DNA of 64,000 nucleotides, taken from Dyella marensis (GTDB lineage: Bacteria; Pseudomonadota; Gammaproteobacteria; Xanthomonadales; Rhodanobacteraceae). Every line of letters starts with the position of its first letter. Positions within the stretch are counted from its first letter, which is position 1. Shown here piece after piece: positions 45,146 to 54,689 of this stretch. The notes beneath the pieces were generated by a model that saw nothing but the letters and a program-made list of their open reading frames with translations, was not told the DNA's origin and ran no database searches. The translations under genes were made by a program, and so were the position numbers. The stretch is taken from assembly GCF_900112865.1 (NCBI RefSeq), contig NZ_FONH01000008.1, positions 1 through 64,000 on the forward strand, given 5' to 3'.

Positions 45146-46558
45146 TCAGGATCTCCCGTACACATCCTCCAGCCGCACGATATCGTCCTCACCCAGATAG
45201 CTCCCCGACTGCACCTCGATGATTTCCAGCGGCACCTTTCCCGGATTGCGCAGGCGATGCACGCTGCCCAGCGGGATATAGGTGCTCTGGTTCTCGCCGA
45301 GCAGGAATACCTTGTCATCGCAGGTCACTTCGGCCGTGCCGGACACCACGATCCAATGCTCCGCGCGGTGATGATGCTTCTGCAGGCTGAGTGCTGCGCC
45401 GGGCTTGACGACGATGCGCTTGACCTGGAAGCGGTCGGCCGATTCCAGCGAGTCATAGCTGCCCCAGGGCCGGCGCACGACACGATGCAGCGAATGCTCG
45501 GTACGCCCCGCGGCCTTGAGCTCATCCACCACGCGCTTGACGTCCTGCGCCGCATCGCGATGTGCGACCAGGGTGGCGTCCGGCGTGGTGACCACGATCA
45601 GGTCGTCCACGCCGACGGTGGCCAGCAGATGCCGGTCGTGCGAACGCAGCAGCGAGCGATGCGTCTTGATCGCGATGGTGTCGCCTTCGCGCAGGTTGTC
45701 CTGCGCATCGCGCACGCCGGCCAGCCACAGCGCGGACCAGGAGCCGATGTCGCTCCACGCGCAGGAGACGGGGATGACCGCGGCGTGGCGGGTCTTCTCC
45801 ATCACGGCGTAGTCGATCGAGTTCTCCGGCACCTGCGCGAACGCATCGGCGTCGACGCGCACGAAATCCAGGTCGGCCTTGGCGGAGGCATGCGCGGCGC
45901 GGACGGCCTGCAGCATCGCCGGCGCATGCGCGGCCAGCTCGTCCAGGAAGCGCGCCGCCTTGAACAGGAACATGCCGGAGTTCCAGTCGTAGCCGCCGTG
46001 CTCGATGTAGCCCTGCGCCGTCTCCAGCGCCGGCTTCTCGACGAACTCGGCCACCTTGTAGGCATGGCCGCCGATGGCATCGCCGCGGCGGATATAGCCG
46101 AAGCCGGTTTCCGGGCGGTCAGGGCGGATGCCGAAGGTGACCAGCCAGTTGTCGCGCGCCGCGGGCAGGGCCTGCTCGACGGCGTCGCGGAAGCTGTCCT
46201 CGTCGCCGATCAGATGATCCGCCGGCAGCACCAGCAGCAGCGCCTCCGGATCCTGCCCGACCGCCTGCAAGGCGCCCAGCGCGATCGCCGGGGCGGTATT
46301 GCGCGGCAGCGGCTCGAGCACGATGGTCGCATCCTGGATGCCCGATTCGAGCAGCTGCTCGGCGACCAGGAAGCGGTGATCCTCGCTCGCCACCACGATG
46401 GGCGAGGCCACGTCGGGCAGCAGGCGGGTGCGCGCGACGGTCTGCTGGAACAAGGTGCCCTGGCCCATCAGCGAGAGGAACTGCTTGGGCAGGTTCTTGC
46501 GCGAGACCGGCCAAAGGCGGGTGCCGCTGCCACCGCTGAGGACGAGAGGGATCAACAT
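45146..46558 (-). CDS. xanB: mannose-1-phosphate guanylyltransferase / mannose-6-phosphate isomerase (XanB/ManC)
   Basis: A 470-residue bifunctional type II enzyme. The N-terminal nucleotidyltransferase has LVLSGGSGTRLWPVSRKNLPKQFL, PADHLIGDE, and FVEKPALETAQGYIEHG near the sugar-binding loop. The C-terminal cupin is the phosphomannose isomerase (RPWGSYDSLE, LQKHHHRAEHWIVVSGTAEV, YIPLGSVHRLRNPG). It converts fructose-6-P to mannose-6-P, and mannose-1-P to GDP-mannose; the mutase XanA is not in the window. Its start overlaps the rmlD stop by 7 bases, making it the last gene of an rmlB-A-C-D-xanB operon, the xanthomonad order. Confidence 0.95.
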   Translation of the reverse strand: MLIPLVLSGGSGTRLWPVSRKNLPKQFLSLMGQGTLFQQTVARTRLLPDVASPIVVASEDHRFLVAEQLLESGIQDATIVLEPLPRNTAPAIALGALQAVGQDPEALLLVLPADHLIGDEDSFRDAVEQALPAARDNWLVTFGIRPDRPETGFGYIRRGDAIGGHAYKVAEFVEKPALETAQGYIEHGGYDWNSGMFLFKAARFLDELAAHAPAMLQAVRAAHASAKADLDFVRVDADAFAQVPENSIDYAVMEKTRHAAVIPVSCAWSDIGSWSALWLAGVRDAQDNLREGDTIAIKTHRSLLRSHDRHLLATVGVDDLIVVTTPDATLVAHRDAAQDVKRVVDELKAAGRTEHSLHRVVRRPWGSYDSLESADRFQVKRIVVKPGAALSLQKHHHRAEHWIVVSGTAEVTCDDKVFLLGENQSTYIPLGSVHRLRNPGKVPLEIIEVQSGSYLGEDDIVRLEDVYGRS

Positions 46559-47496
46559 GTTTGCGTTCCCTTTGCGGCAAGCGCCTCGAGCACGTCGTCG
46601 AGGCCGGCTTGCCAGGATGGCAGGTGGATGTGGAAGGTCTGTTCGAAACCGCGGTTGTCGAGGACCGAATAATGCGGCCGACGTGCGGGCGTGGGGAAGT
46701 CGGCCGTGCCGATGGGGCTGACCTTGGGCTGCTTTTCCAGCAGGCCCAGCGCATGGGCGCGGGCCATGATGGCCGAGGCGAAGCCGTGCCAGGTGGTGCT
46801 GCCGCCGGCCACCAGATGATGGATGCCTTGCAGGCCCGGGCGCGTTGCGGCGTCAGCCTCCAGCCATTGGCTGAGCGCGGCGACGCTGCCGTCGGCAATG
46901 AGGCTGGTCGTGGTCGGCGCGCCATGCTGGTCGGCGACCACGCGCAGCTCGTCGCGCTCGGCGCCGAGCCGCAGCATGGTGCGCAGGAAGTTGTGTCCGA
47001 CCGGCGCGTAGACCCAGGCCGTGCGCAGGATCAGATGCGCGGCGCCGCTTTGCTGCAGCGCCTGCTCTCCGGCCAGCTTGCTGCGGCCATAGGCGCCGAT
47101 CGGCGCGGTGGCGTCGCCGGGCCGGTAGGGTGTCGCCGATTCGCCGTCGAAGACATAGTCGGTCGAGTAATGCAGGACCAGCGCGTCATGCGCCTGCGCC
47201 CAGGCACCCATGACACCCGGCGCCTCGCCGTTGATGCGCGTAGCCAGGGCTTCTTCCGTCTCGGCGCGATCCACCGCGGTGTAGGCCGCGGCATTGATCA
47301 CGAGATCGGGTTCGACCTGGTCGAGCAGTGCCTTGAGTCCAGCGAGGTCGGACAGGTCCGCCACCTCGCCGCTGCCGCCGCCCGCCAGCTTGCCGTCGCG
47401 CGTAGCGACGACCAGGCTGCCGAGCGCGCCCAGCCCGGCATGGCCGGCCAGCGTCTGGCCCAGCTGTCCGTTACCGCCGAGCAGCAGGATCTTCAA
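46552..47496 (-). CDS. rmlD: dTDP-4-dehydrorhamnose reductase
   Basis: A 314-residue extended SDR. The TTG start ([18 protein letters not shown]) overlaps the rmlC stop, so no ATG is used. The Rossmann loop GGNGQLGQ, VINAAAYTAVDRAETE, STDYVFDGE, the catalytic YGRSK, and HLILRTAWVY are present. It carries out the last step of dTDP-L-rhamnose synthesis. It is coupled with rmlC upstream and xanB downstream. The TTG start is unusual for this family but is forced by the overlap and conserved N-terminus. Confidence 0.94.
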   Translation of the reverse strand: MKILLLGGNGQLGQTLAGHAGLGALGSLVVATRDGKLAGGGSGEVADLSDLAGLKALLDQVEPDLVINAAAYTAVDRAETEEALATRINGEAPGVMGAWAQAHDALVLHYSTDYVFDGESATPYRPGDATAPIGAYGRSKLAGEQALQQSGAAHLILRTAWVYAPVGHNFLRTMLRLGAERDELRVVADQHGAPTTTSLIADGSVAALSQWLEADAATRPGLQGIHHLVAGGSTTWHGFASAIMARAHALGLLEKQPKVSPIGTADFPTPARRPHYSVLDNRGFEQTFHIHLPSWQAGLDDVLEALAAKGTQTC

Positions 47497-48050
47497 CGCG
47501 GCAGCTCCGGCAGGCGATGCTCGGGAACGTCCTTGAGCAGCGGCGCTTTGAGGTCCTTGTCGGACAGCTGCGGCTCGGCGATCGGCCAGTCGATGCCGAT
47601 GGCCGGATCGTTCCACAGCACGCCGGCATCGGCCTTGGCGTCGTACAGCGCGGTGCACTGGTAGCTGAAGGTGGCGTAGTCGCTCACCACGCAGAAGCCG
47701 TGCGCGAAGCCTTCGGGAATCCACATGTGCCGCTTGTTCTCGGCGGTGAGCATGGCGCCGAACCACTGGCCGAAATGCGGCGAGCCGCGGCGGATGTCCA
47801 CGGCGACGTCGAACACCTCGCCCTCCAGCACGCTGACGAACTTGCCCTGCGGATGGGGCCACTGGTAGTGCAGGCCGCGCAGCACGCCTTTGGCCGAGCG
47901 CGAGACGTTGGACTGCACGAAGCGCGCGTCAATGCCGGCGTCGCGGAAACGTGCCTCGTTATAGCTTTCGTAGAAGAAGCCGCGCGCGTCGCCGAACACC
48001 TGCGGTTCGATCACCAGCACGCCGGGCAGGGCGGTCTCGATCACTTTCAT
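47493..48050 (-). CDS. rmlC: dTDP-4-dehydrorhamnose 3,5-epimerase
   Basis: A 185-residue cupin of normal length. [21 protein letters not shown] holds the catalytic-base histidine. [21 protein letters not shown] and [27 protein letters not shown] line the barrel. ATG 48050 overlaps the rmlA stop by 4 bases (ATGA). It epimerises C3 and C5 of dTDP-4-keto-6-deoxyglucose. Confidence 0.96.
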   Translation of the reverse strand: MKVIETALPGVLVIEPQVFGDARGFFYESYNEARFRDAGIDARFVQSNVSRSAKGVLRGLHYQWPHPQGKFVSVLEGEVFDVAVDIRRGSPHFGQWFGAMLTAENKRHMWIPEGFAHGFCVVSDYATFSYQCTALYDAKADAGVLWNDPAIGIDWPIAEPQLSDKDLKAPLLKDVPEHRLPELPR

Positions 48051-48934
48051 CGGATATGGCCCTGCGTGACCAGCCGTTGCAGATACTGGCCGTAGCCGGT
48101 CTTGGCCAGCGGCGCCGCGGCACGCAGCACCTGCTCGGCGTCGATCCAGCCGTTGATGAAGGCGATTTCCTCGGGGCAGCACACTTTCAGGCCCTGGCGG
48201 TTCTCGATGGTCTCGATGTAATTGCCCGCTTCCATCAGCGACTCGTGCGTGCCGGTGTCCAGCCAGGCAAAGCCGCGGCCGAGCTGTTCCAGGTGCAGGG
48301 AGTTGTCCTGCAGGTACACGCGGTTGAGATCGGTGATTTCCAGCTCGCCGCGCGCGGAAGGCTTGAGGCTGGCCGCGTAGTCGCACACGCGGTTGTCGTA
48401 GAAATACAGGCCGGTCACCGCGTAGCTGGACTTCGGCTGCGCAGGCTTCTCTTCCAGTCCGATCACGCGGCCGCTGCTGTCGAATTCGGCCACGCCGTAG
48501 CGCTCCGGATCGCGCACCCAGTAGCCGAACACGGTGGCGCCATGCTCGCGCGAGGAGGCACGCTTCAGGCGTTCGGTAAGGCCGACGCCGTAGAAGATGT
48601 TGTCGCCCAGCACCAGGCAGCTCGGGTCGTTGCCGATGAACTCGCGGCCGATCAGGAAAGCCTGCGCCAGGCCGTCTGGCGAAGGCTGCACCGCATAGCG
48701 AATGTCGATGCCCCACTGCGAGCCGTCGCCGAGCAGGCGCTCGAACAGCGGCTGCTCGTGCGGCGTGTTGATCACCAGGATCTCGCGCACGCCGGCCAGC
48801 ATCAGCGTGGCCAGCGGGTAGTAGATCATCGGCTTGTCGTAGACCGGCAGCAGCTGCTTGCTGACCGCCTGGGTGATCGGATACAGGCGCGTGCCCGATC
48901 CGCCGGCGAGGATGATGCCTTTACGTGTGCTCAT
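48047..48934 (-). CDS. rmlA: glucose-1-phosphate thymidylyltransferase
   Basis: A 295-residue nucleotidyltransferase. [31 protein letters not shown] is the N-terminal activating motif. [24 protein letters not shown] and [21 protein letters not shown]-like [13 protein letters not shown] follow. It makes dTDP-glucose, the first step to dTDP-rhamnose. ATG 48934 overlaps the rmlB stop. Regulation of this family by dTDP-rhamnose feedback is known, not visible here. Confidence 0.96.
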   Translation of the reverse strand: MSTRKGIILAGGSGTRLYPITQAVSKQLLPVYDKPMIYYPLATLMLAGVREILVINTPHEQPLFERLLGDGSQWGIDIRYAVQPSPDGLAQAFLIGREFIGNDPSCLVLGDNIFYGVGLTERLKRASSREHGATVFGYWVRDPERYGVAEFDSSGRVIGLEEKPAQPKSSYAVTGLYFYDNRVCDYAASLKPSARGELEITDLNRVYLQDNSLHLEQLGRGFAWLDTGTHESLMEAGNYIETIENRQGLKVCCPEEIAFINGWIDAEQVLRAAAPLAKTGYGQYLQRLVTQGHIR

Positions 48935-50001
48935 TGGCCCAGTCGCTCCATACGGTAACTGCCGTCAAGGACCCGCTCCACCCAGGCCTGGTTGTCCAGA
49001 TACCAGTGCACCGTCTGCGCGATGCCGGACTCGAAGGTCTGCGACGGCGTCCAGCCCAGCTCGCGCTGCAGCTTGCTGGCGTCGATGGCGTAGCGGCGGT
49101 CGTGGCCGGGGCGGTCCTTGACGAAGGTGATCAGCGCCTCGCGCCTGCGGCCGTCGGCCAGCGGATGGCGTTCGTCGAGCAGGGCGCAGATGGCTTTCAC
49201 CACGGTGAGGTTCTCGCGCTCGGCATTGCCGCCGACGTTATACGTCTCGCCCACCTGGCCCGCTTCGAGCACGCGTGCGATGGCGCTGCAGTGATCGCCG
49301 ACGAACAGCCAGTCGCGGATGTTCATGCCGTCGCCGTAGACCGGCAGCGGCTCGCCGGCCAGCGCCTTCTGGATCACCAGCGGGATCAGCTTCTCGGGGA
49401 ACTGGTACGGGCCGTAGTTGTTGGAGCAGTTGGTGGTGAGCACCGGCAGGCCGTAGGTGTGGTGGAACGCGCGCACCAGGTGATCGGAGGCCGCCTTCGA
49501 GGCGGAGTACGGCGAGTTCGGCGCGTACGGCGTCTGCTCGGTGAACTTGCCTTCGCTGCCGAGCGAGCCGTAGACCTCGTCGGTGGACACGTGCAGGAAG
49601 CGGAAGCTCTGCGCCGCGCCGCCTTCGAGCGACTTCCAGTAATCGCGCGCCGCTTCGAGCAGGGCCAGGGTGCCGACCACGTTGGTCTCGACGAAGGCAG
49701 CCGGCCCGTCGATGGAGCGGTCCACATGGGATTCCGCGGCGAAGTTCACGATCGCGGACGGGCGATGGGTGGCGAGCAGCCTGGCGATCAGTTCGCGGTC
49801 GCCGATGTCGCCCTGCACGAATACATGCAGCGGGTTGTCCTGCAGCGAAGCCAGCGTGTCGAGGTTGCCCGCGTAGGTGAGCTTGTCCAGGTTGACGACC
49901 TTTCTGCCCTCGGCGATCGCGCGCAAGACGAAGTTGGCGCCGATAAAGCCCGCGCCACCCGTAACCAGAAGGGGCGAGGATCCGGGAAGAGGACTGCTCA
50001 T
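48931..50001 (-). CDS. rmlB: dTDP-glucose 4,6-dehydratase
   Basis: A 356-residue extended [18 protein letters not shown] (residues ~14-28), [43 protein letters not shown], the catalytic [14 protein letters not shown] and [15 protein letters not shown] are all present. It converts dTDP-glucose to the 4-keto-6-deoxy sugar. It is the first gene of the rmlB-A-C-D-xanB operon; its promoter should lie in the 194 bases 50002-50195. The start at ATG 50001 leaves a short leader of about 10 residues before the Rossmann loop. Confidence 0.96.
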   Translation of the reverse strand: MSSPLPGSSPLLVTGGAGFIGANFVLRAIAEGRKVVNLDKLTYAGNLDTLASLQDNPLHVFVQGDIGDRELIARLLATHRPSAIVNFAAESHVDRSIDGPAAFVETNVVGTLALLEAARDYWKSLEGGAAQSFRFLHVSTDEVYGSLGSEGKFTEQTPYAPNSPYSASKAASDHLVRAFHHTYGLPVLTTNCSNNYGPYQFPEKLIPLVIQKALAGEPLPVYGDGMNIRDWLFVGDHCSAIARVLEAGQVGETYNVGGNAERENLTVVKAICALLDERHPLADGRRREALITFVKDRPGHDRRYAIDASKLQRELGWTPSQTFESGIAQTVHWYLDNQAWVERVLDGSYRMERLGQ

Positions 50002-50195
50002 ATCGATTAGGTCCGTAGCTGGGGGAGGGAAAGGGGAGTGGCGGGCAGCACGGCGCCCGCATGCATCCTTTCAATGATGCCTGCACGAAACCCAGTTACC
50101 AAGCTTCGGGTGCCGCGGAATGCGAGCCCGGTCAGGTCGCATCCGCCGCGGATTCAGCTGCGGGTCGCGGTTGTGTACGCCGGGAGAGGCACGGC

Positions 50196-50975
50196 TTACG
50201 CGGCGCGGGTTGTCGCGGTGGCGTGATCGAGCAGGGCGCAGGCATGGTGGTACAGGGCCAGGTCGAGCGCATTGCTCGCCATGAAGCGTGCGTGCAGGTC
50301 GCTGCCCAGCAGGGCTTCGAGTTGATCGAGCTGCGCTGCCGGCGTGGTGCGCTCGATCGGCGACACGTTTTCGCAGTCGTAGGCCAGTTCCAGGCCAGGC
50401 AGCAGCGGCGCATAAAGCGCCTGATAGGCGTCGATCGAGCGCTCGTACTGTTCGACCACGCCAGCCATGCCCCAGCCGTCCAGCAGCGCGCAGGCCTCGG
50501 CGAGATCGGCCTCGTTGGCGCAGGCATCCAGGATGTGGCCGCAGCGCCACGAAGCGCTCGACAGGTGCACCACCTGGTAATCGCGGATCACGATGCTGCC
50601 CGGTTCTTCGCGCAGGGCCCAGCGGATGTAGTCGGCGAAACCGTTGTTGATGGCGGCTTCGGCGAAGGGTTGCTGCGGATCGCGGCGGGTGAACAGGTAG
50701 ACCGAATAGGCGCGCAGCAAGGGATGGCGGATGAAGACGACAGGCAGGCTGTCGTCGAAGGGCAGCGGCGGTCGTGCGAGGTGGCTGGAGATCGCCCGGT
50801 AGCCAGGGTTGGCGAGCATGAACCGCCGCAGCTGCTCGGCGCTCTGGATGTCATGGGCGTGCTGGCCTTCGAAACTGCCCCAGCGTTCGCCGAAGCTGCG
50901 CCGGAGGCTGGCGTCCACGCTGGATCCGGCGTTCTTAAAGATGTGGTAGTGAATGAGAGTGGTTACTCGGGTCAT
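50196..50975 (-). CDS. sulfotransferase-family protein
   Basis: A 259-residue protein. The near-N-terminal HIFKNAGSSVDASL resembles the HxPKxxGTS phosphosulfate-binding loop of bacterial sulfotransferases. VFIRHPLLRAYSVYLFTRRD matches the second (3'-phosphate-binding) RxPxxRxxS motif. No signal peptide or membrane segment is seen. Such enzymes use PAPS to sulfate sugars or other acceptors. It lies alone between rmlB and metB on the - strand, with GGAGCTTACGAAT before ATG 50975. The region just upstream is unusually AT-rich. Acceptor is unknown; a sulfated LPS is possible. Confidence 0.72.
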   Translation of the reverse strand: MTRVTTLIHYHIFKNAGSSVDASLRRSFGERWGSFEGQHAHDIQSAEQLRRFMLANPGYRAISSHLARPPLPFDDSLPVVFIRHPLLRAYSVYLFTRRDPQQPFAEAAINNGFADYIRWALREEPGSIVIRDYQVVHLSSASWRCGHILDACANEADLAEACALLDGWGMAGVVEQYERSIDAYQALYAPLLPGLELAYDCENVSPIERTTPAAQLDQLEALLGSDLHARFMASNALDLALYHHACALLDHATATTRAA

Positions 50976-51210
50976 ATTCGTAAGCTCCGTGAAATTTTTA
51001 TCAATTTCATCTGGGCAAAACGCTGAGCCCGTGACGGGGTTGTCAAGGAAATTTTGTTTTAAACCATCGTTTGATTTTCCATTGTCAGGATGACGATCTC
51101 GAACGTCTTAAGCCTCTCAGGCATGAACGCCTGTCGCGCGAACATTCGGTGGAATGCGGCCAGGCAGGTAAGATGCGCGTTTGTCCCGAGCTGGAGCAGG
51201 TTCGCTACGT
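50976..51210. promoter_or_regulatory. AT-rich divergent promoter region (sulfotransferase-like gene / metB)
   Basis: About 235 bases with a marked drop in GC (AAATTTTTATCAATTTC; AAATTTTGTTTTAAACC). TTGTCA occurs at 51040-51045 and 51082-51087 as possible -35 boxes, but no good -10 follows at 17 bases. No gene inside. Confidence 0.45.
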
Positions 51211-52389
51211 ATGGCCAAGTCGAAGAAGAGCGCGGTAGGGCAGTCCTCCCTGGGATTGGGGACCTTGGCCATTCATGCGGGCCAGTCGCCCGACCCGACC
51301 ACCGGGGCGATCATGACCCCGATCTACGCGACTTCGACCTACGTCCAGGAAAGCCCCGGCAAGCACAAGGGCTACGAGTACTCGCGCACCCAGAACCCGA
51401 CCCGCATGGCCTACGAGGCCTGCGTGGCGGCGCTGGAGGGCGGCGTGGCCGGTTTTGCGTTCGGCTCGGGCCTGGCCGCGGCCGCCACGGTGCTGGACCT
51501 GCTCGACTCGGGCAGCCACGTGATCGCGATGGACGACCTGTACGGCGGCAGCTACCGCCTGTTCGAGCGCGTGCGCCGCCGCTCGGCCGGCCTGGATTTC
51601 ACCTTTGTCGACTTGAACGACGCCCAGGCGCTGAAGGCCGCGCTGAAGCCCAACACCAAAATGATCTGGGCCGAGACGCCCACCAATCCGATGCTCAAGC
51701 TGGTCGACCTGGCCAAGGTCGCGGCGTTTGCGAAGAAGCACGGCCTGATCCTGGTGGTGGACAACACCTTCTGCTCGCCGATGATCCAGCGGCCGTTCGA
51801 ATCCGGCGCGGACCTGGTGCTGCACTCGGCCACCAAGTACCTCAACGGCCATTCGGACATGGTCGGCGGCATCGTGGTGGCGCGCGAGCAGGAACTGGCC
51901 GAGCGCATGGGCTTCCTGCAGAACTCGGTCGGCGCCGTGGCCGGCCCGTTCGACTCCTTCCTGGCCATGCGCGGCCTGAAGACCCTGCACCTGCGCATGA
52001 AGGCCCATTGCGAGAGCGCGCTCGAACTGGCGCAGTGGCTGGAAAAGCACCCGGAAGTGGAGCGGGTGATCTATCCCGGCCTCAAGAGCCATCCGCAGCA
52101 CGCCCTGGCGCGGCGCCAGATGCACGGCTTCGGCGGCATCATCAGCATCGAAGTGAAGGGCGGCCTGCGCAAGGCGCGCCGCATGCTGGAGCGCTGCCAC
52201 CTGTTCGCCCTGGCCGAGTCGCTGGGCGGCGTGGAGAGCCTGATCGAGCATCCGGCGATCATGACCCACGCCTCGGTACCGCCGGCCAATCGCAAGCGCC
52301 TGGGCATCAGCGATTCGCTGATCCGGCTTTCGGTGGGCGTCGAGGATATCGCCGATCTCCGCAGCGAGCTGGCGGAAGCCCTGCGCTGA
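51211..52389 (+). CDS. metB: cystathionine gamma-synthase/lyase (Cys/Met metabolism PLP enzyme)
   Basis: A 392-residue fold-type I PLP enzyme. LGTLAIHAGQSPDPTTGAIM, YEYSRTQNPTRMAYEACVAALEGG and FGSGLAAAATVL are present. The PLP site is LHSATKYLNGHSDMVGG with Lys209; SLGGVESLIEHPAIMTH follows near the C-terminus. It makes cystathionine from an acylhomoserine and cysteine, or cleaves it. ATG 51211 (MAKSKK) is taken over the TTG at 51181. Xanthomonads carry this gene as the conserved border of their LPS locus, and an LPS export gene follows here 82 bases downstream. Confidence 0.94.
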   Translation: MAKSKKSAVGQSSLGLGTLAIHAGQSPDPTTGAIMTPIYATSTYVQESPGKHKGYEYSRTQNPTRMAYEACVAALEGGVAGFAFGSGLAAAATVLDLLDSGSHVIAMDDLYGGSYRLFERVRRRSAGLDFTFVDLNDAQALKAALKPNTKMIWAETPTNPMLKLVDLAKVAAFAKKHGLILVVDNTFCSPMIQRPFESGADLVLHSATKYLNGHSDMVGGIVVAREQELAERMGFLQNSVGAVAGPFDSFLAMRGLKTLHLRMKAHCESALELAQWLEKHPEVERVIYPGLKSHPQHALARRQMHGFGGIISIEVKGGLRKARRMLERCHLFALAESLGGVESLIEHPAIMTHASVPPANRKRLGISDSLIRLSVGVEDIADLRSELAEALR

Positions 52390-52471
52390 AGACGGCTACA
52401 AGGTGGGCGGGGCGCGCGCCGGCTGGCGCCGCTTTCGCCATGGATGCACTTATCGGGTCCACTGTCAGCGC

Positions 52472-53296
52472 ATGATTTCGAAGTACAGCCTTATCGATCC
52501 CCTGTCGCCTTACCGGGCGCTGCAACGCCATTACCACCTGGTGGTGCAGATGGCGCGCCGCGATGTGATCGGCCGCTATCGCGGCTCGTTCATCGGGCTG
52601 CTGTGGTCCTTCTTCAATCCCCTGCTGATGCTCGGGGTGTACACCTTCGTGTTCGGCTTCGTGTTCAAGTCGCGCTGGACGGGGCAGGGCGGCGGGCATT
52701 TCGAGTTCGCGGTGATCCTGTTCGCCGGCCTGAACATCAATACGCTGTTCCAGGAATGCGCCACGCGCGCGCCGACGCTGATCATCGAGAACCGCAACTT
52801 CGTCAAGCGCATCGTGTTCCCGCTGGAGACGTTGTCGTGGAGCACGCTGGGCTCGGCGCTGTTCCACCTGCTGATCTCCACCATCGTGCTGCTGGCGTTC
52901 TCGCTGGTGATCCGCGGCTACGTGCCGTGGACGGTCGTGTATTTCCCGATCGTGGTGCTGGTATTCATGCCGTTCATGGCCGGCCTGACCTGGGTGCTGT
53001 CCTCGCTGGGCGTGTTCATGCGCGACCTCAAGCACGCGATGGGCATCATCACGGTGATGATGATGTTCCTGGCGCCGATCTTCTATTCGAAGGAAATGAT
53101 CCCCGAGCGCTATCGCCAGCTGCTCTATCTCAATCCGCTCACGGTCATCGTGGAAGCCTCGCGCGACGTGTTGATCTGGGGGCACGCGCCGAACTGGCTG
53201 CACCTGGGCGCCTATACCGTCGCCGCCTGCCTGTTCGCCTGGCTGGCCTTCGCGTGGTTCGAGAAGACCAGGAAGGGGTTTGCCGATGTCCTCTGA
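52472..53296 (+). CDS. wzm: O-antigen ABC transporter, permease (Wzm)
   Basis: A 274-residue ABC-2 permease with six hydrophobic segments. The typical N-terminus is RALQRHYHLVVQMARRDVIGRYRGSFIGLLWSFFNPLLMLGVYTFVF. FVKRIVFPLETLSW and a C-terminal PIFYSKEMIPERYRQLLYLNPLTVIVEASR motif complete it. It pairs with Wzt to export an undecaprenyl-linked O-polysaccharide finished on the cytoplasmic side. ATG 52472 is used; its stop overlaps the start of wzt. Confidence 0.95.
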   Translation: MISKYSLIDPLSPYRALQRHYHLVVQMARRDVIGRYRGSFIGLLWSFFNPLLMLGVYTFVFGFVFKSRWTGQGGGHFEFAVILFAGLNINTLFQECATRAPTLIIENRNFVKRIVFPLETLSWSTLGSALFHLLISTIVLLAFSLVIRGYVPWTVVYFPIVVLVFMPFMAGLTWVLSSLGVFMRDLKHAMGIITVMMMFLAPIFYSKEMIPERYRQLLYLNPLTVIVEASRDVLIWGHAPNWLHLGAYTVAACLFAWLAFAWFEKTRKGFADVL

Positions 53297-54689
53297 AGCG
53301 ATGATCTCGGTCGAGGCGCTCGGCAAGAAATACGACATCTACGCGCAGCCGTTGGACCGCCTCAAGCAGATGGTGCTGCCGCGCGTCGGCCGGATGATGG
53401 GACGCCATGGCCTCACCTACCACAAGGAATTCTGGGCGCTGCGCGACGTCAGCTTCAGCGTGCGCCGCGGCGAGACGGTGGGCATCATCGGGCGCAACGG
53501 CTCGGGCAAGTCCACCCTGCTGCAGATGGTCTGCGGCACCTTGCATCCCACCGAGGGCGAGGTGCGCACGCAGGGCCGCATTGCGGCGCTGCTGGAGCTG
53601 GGTGCGGGGTTCAATCCCGAGTTCACCGGCGAAGAGAACGTCTACCTCAGCGGCCTGCTGTACGGCATTCCCGAGGTCGAGCTGCGCAAGCGCTTCGATT
53701 CGATCCTGGCCTTCGCCGACATCGGCGACTTCATCCGCCAGCCGGTGAAGACCTATTCCAGCGGCATGTACGTACGCCTGGCGTTCTCCATCGCCGCGCA
53801 TGTGGACGCCGACGTGCTGATCATCGACGAGGCGCTCAGCGTCGGCGACGTGCGCTTCACCCAGAAATGCATGCGCTTCCTGCGCGAATTCCAGAAGAAC
53901 GGCACCTTGCTGTTCGTCAGCCACGACACCGGCGCCGTCACCAACCTGTGCGACCGCGCGGTATGGCTGGACCGCGGCAAGCTGGTGATGGACGGCGTGA
54001 CGCGCGACGTGGTGGAGGCCTACCTGGCCGCGCAGCACGCGGCCGATCGCGCCGGCACGGGCGATGCGGTGACCATCCATGCGGCAAAGAACGACGACGA
54101 ATCCGGCAAGCGGCGCGCCATCGTGGAAGCACCGGCCCAGGATGCGATCGACTGCCGCCAGGATGCACCGGACGGTTCGAGACCTGGACATTTCGTGAAG
54201 GTTTTCCAGTTCGATCCCGATAATGTCGGCAGCGCTTTCGGCGCCGGCCATGCGGAGATCGTCGCGGTGAACCTGCGCGATACCAACGGCGTTCCGGTAC
54301 AGATTCTCTATGGCGGCGAGCTGGTCGACCTGACCATCGACGCGCGCGCCAGCGTTTCCATCGAGGGCCCTATCCTCGGCTTCTACGTGAAGGACCGCCT
54401 GGGCCAGCGACTGTTCGGCGACAACACGTATATGCCCTATCAAAACCGGCCGGTGAAACTGGAAGCCAACACCGGCGTGCGCGCCGTGTTCCGCTTCCGC
54501 ATGCCGATCCTGCCGACCGGCGACTACTCCATCGATGTCGCGTTGGCCACCGGCTCGCAGGACGACCACACGCAGCAGCACTGGATCCATGACGCCCTGG
54601 CGTTCCGCGCCAGCGAGAGCACCATGCGCCATGGCCTGGTAGGCATTCCCATGCTTTCCATCGAGCTGCAGCCGACGGGAGGACGCTGA
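53286..54689 (+). CDS. wzt: O-antigen ABC transporter, ATPase with C-terminal recognition domain (Wzt)
   Basis: A 467-residue protein. Residues 1-~245 are an ABC ATPase: Walker A GRNGSGKS at about 69-76, [13 protein letters not shown], signature [12 protein letters not shown], Walker [13 protein letters not shown] and the H-loop FVSHDTG. Residues ~290-467 form a separate beta-rich domain ([68 protein letters not shown]). This is the Wzt C-terminal domain, which in some systems reads the modified non-reducing end of the polymer before export. ATG 53286 follows GGAAGGGG. The next gene begins at the last base of its stop. Confidence 0.95.
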   Translation: MSSEAMISVEALGKKYDIYAQPLDRLKQMVLPRVGRMMGRHGLTYHKEFWALRDVSFSVRRGETVGIIGRNGSGKSTLLQMVCGTLHPTEGEVRTQGRIAALLELGAGFNPEFTGEENVYLSGLLYGIPEVELRKRFDSILAFADIGDFIRQPVKTYSSGMYVRLAFSIAAHVDADVLIIDEALSVGDVRFTQKCMRFLREFQKNGTLLFVSHDTGAVTNLCDRAVWLDRGKLVMDGVTRDVVEAYLAAQHAADRAGTGDAVTIHAAKNDDESGKRRAIVEAPAQDAIDCRQDAPDGSRPGHFVKVFQFDPDNVGSAFGAGHAEIVAVNLRDTNGVPVQILYGGELVDLTIDARASVSIEGPILGFYVKDRLGQRLFGDNTYMPYQNRPVKLEANTGVRAVFRFRMPILPTGDYSIDVALATGSQDDHTQQHWIHDALAFRASESTMRHGLVGIPMLSIELQPTGGR

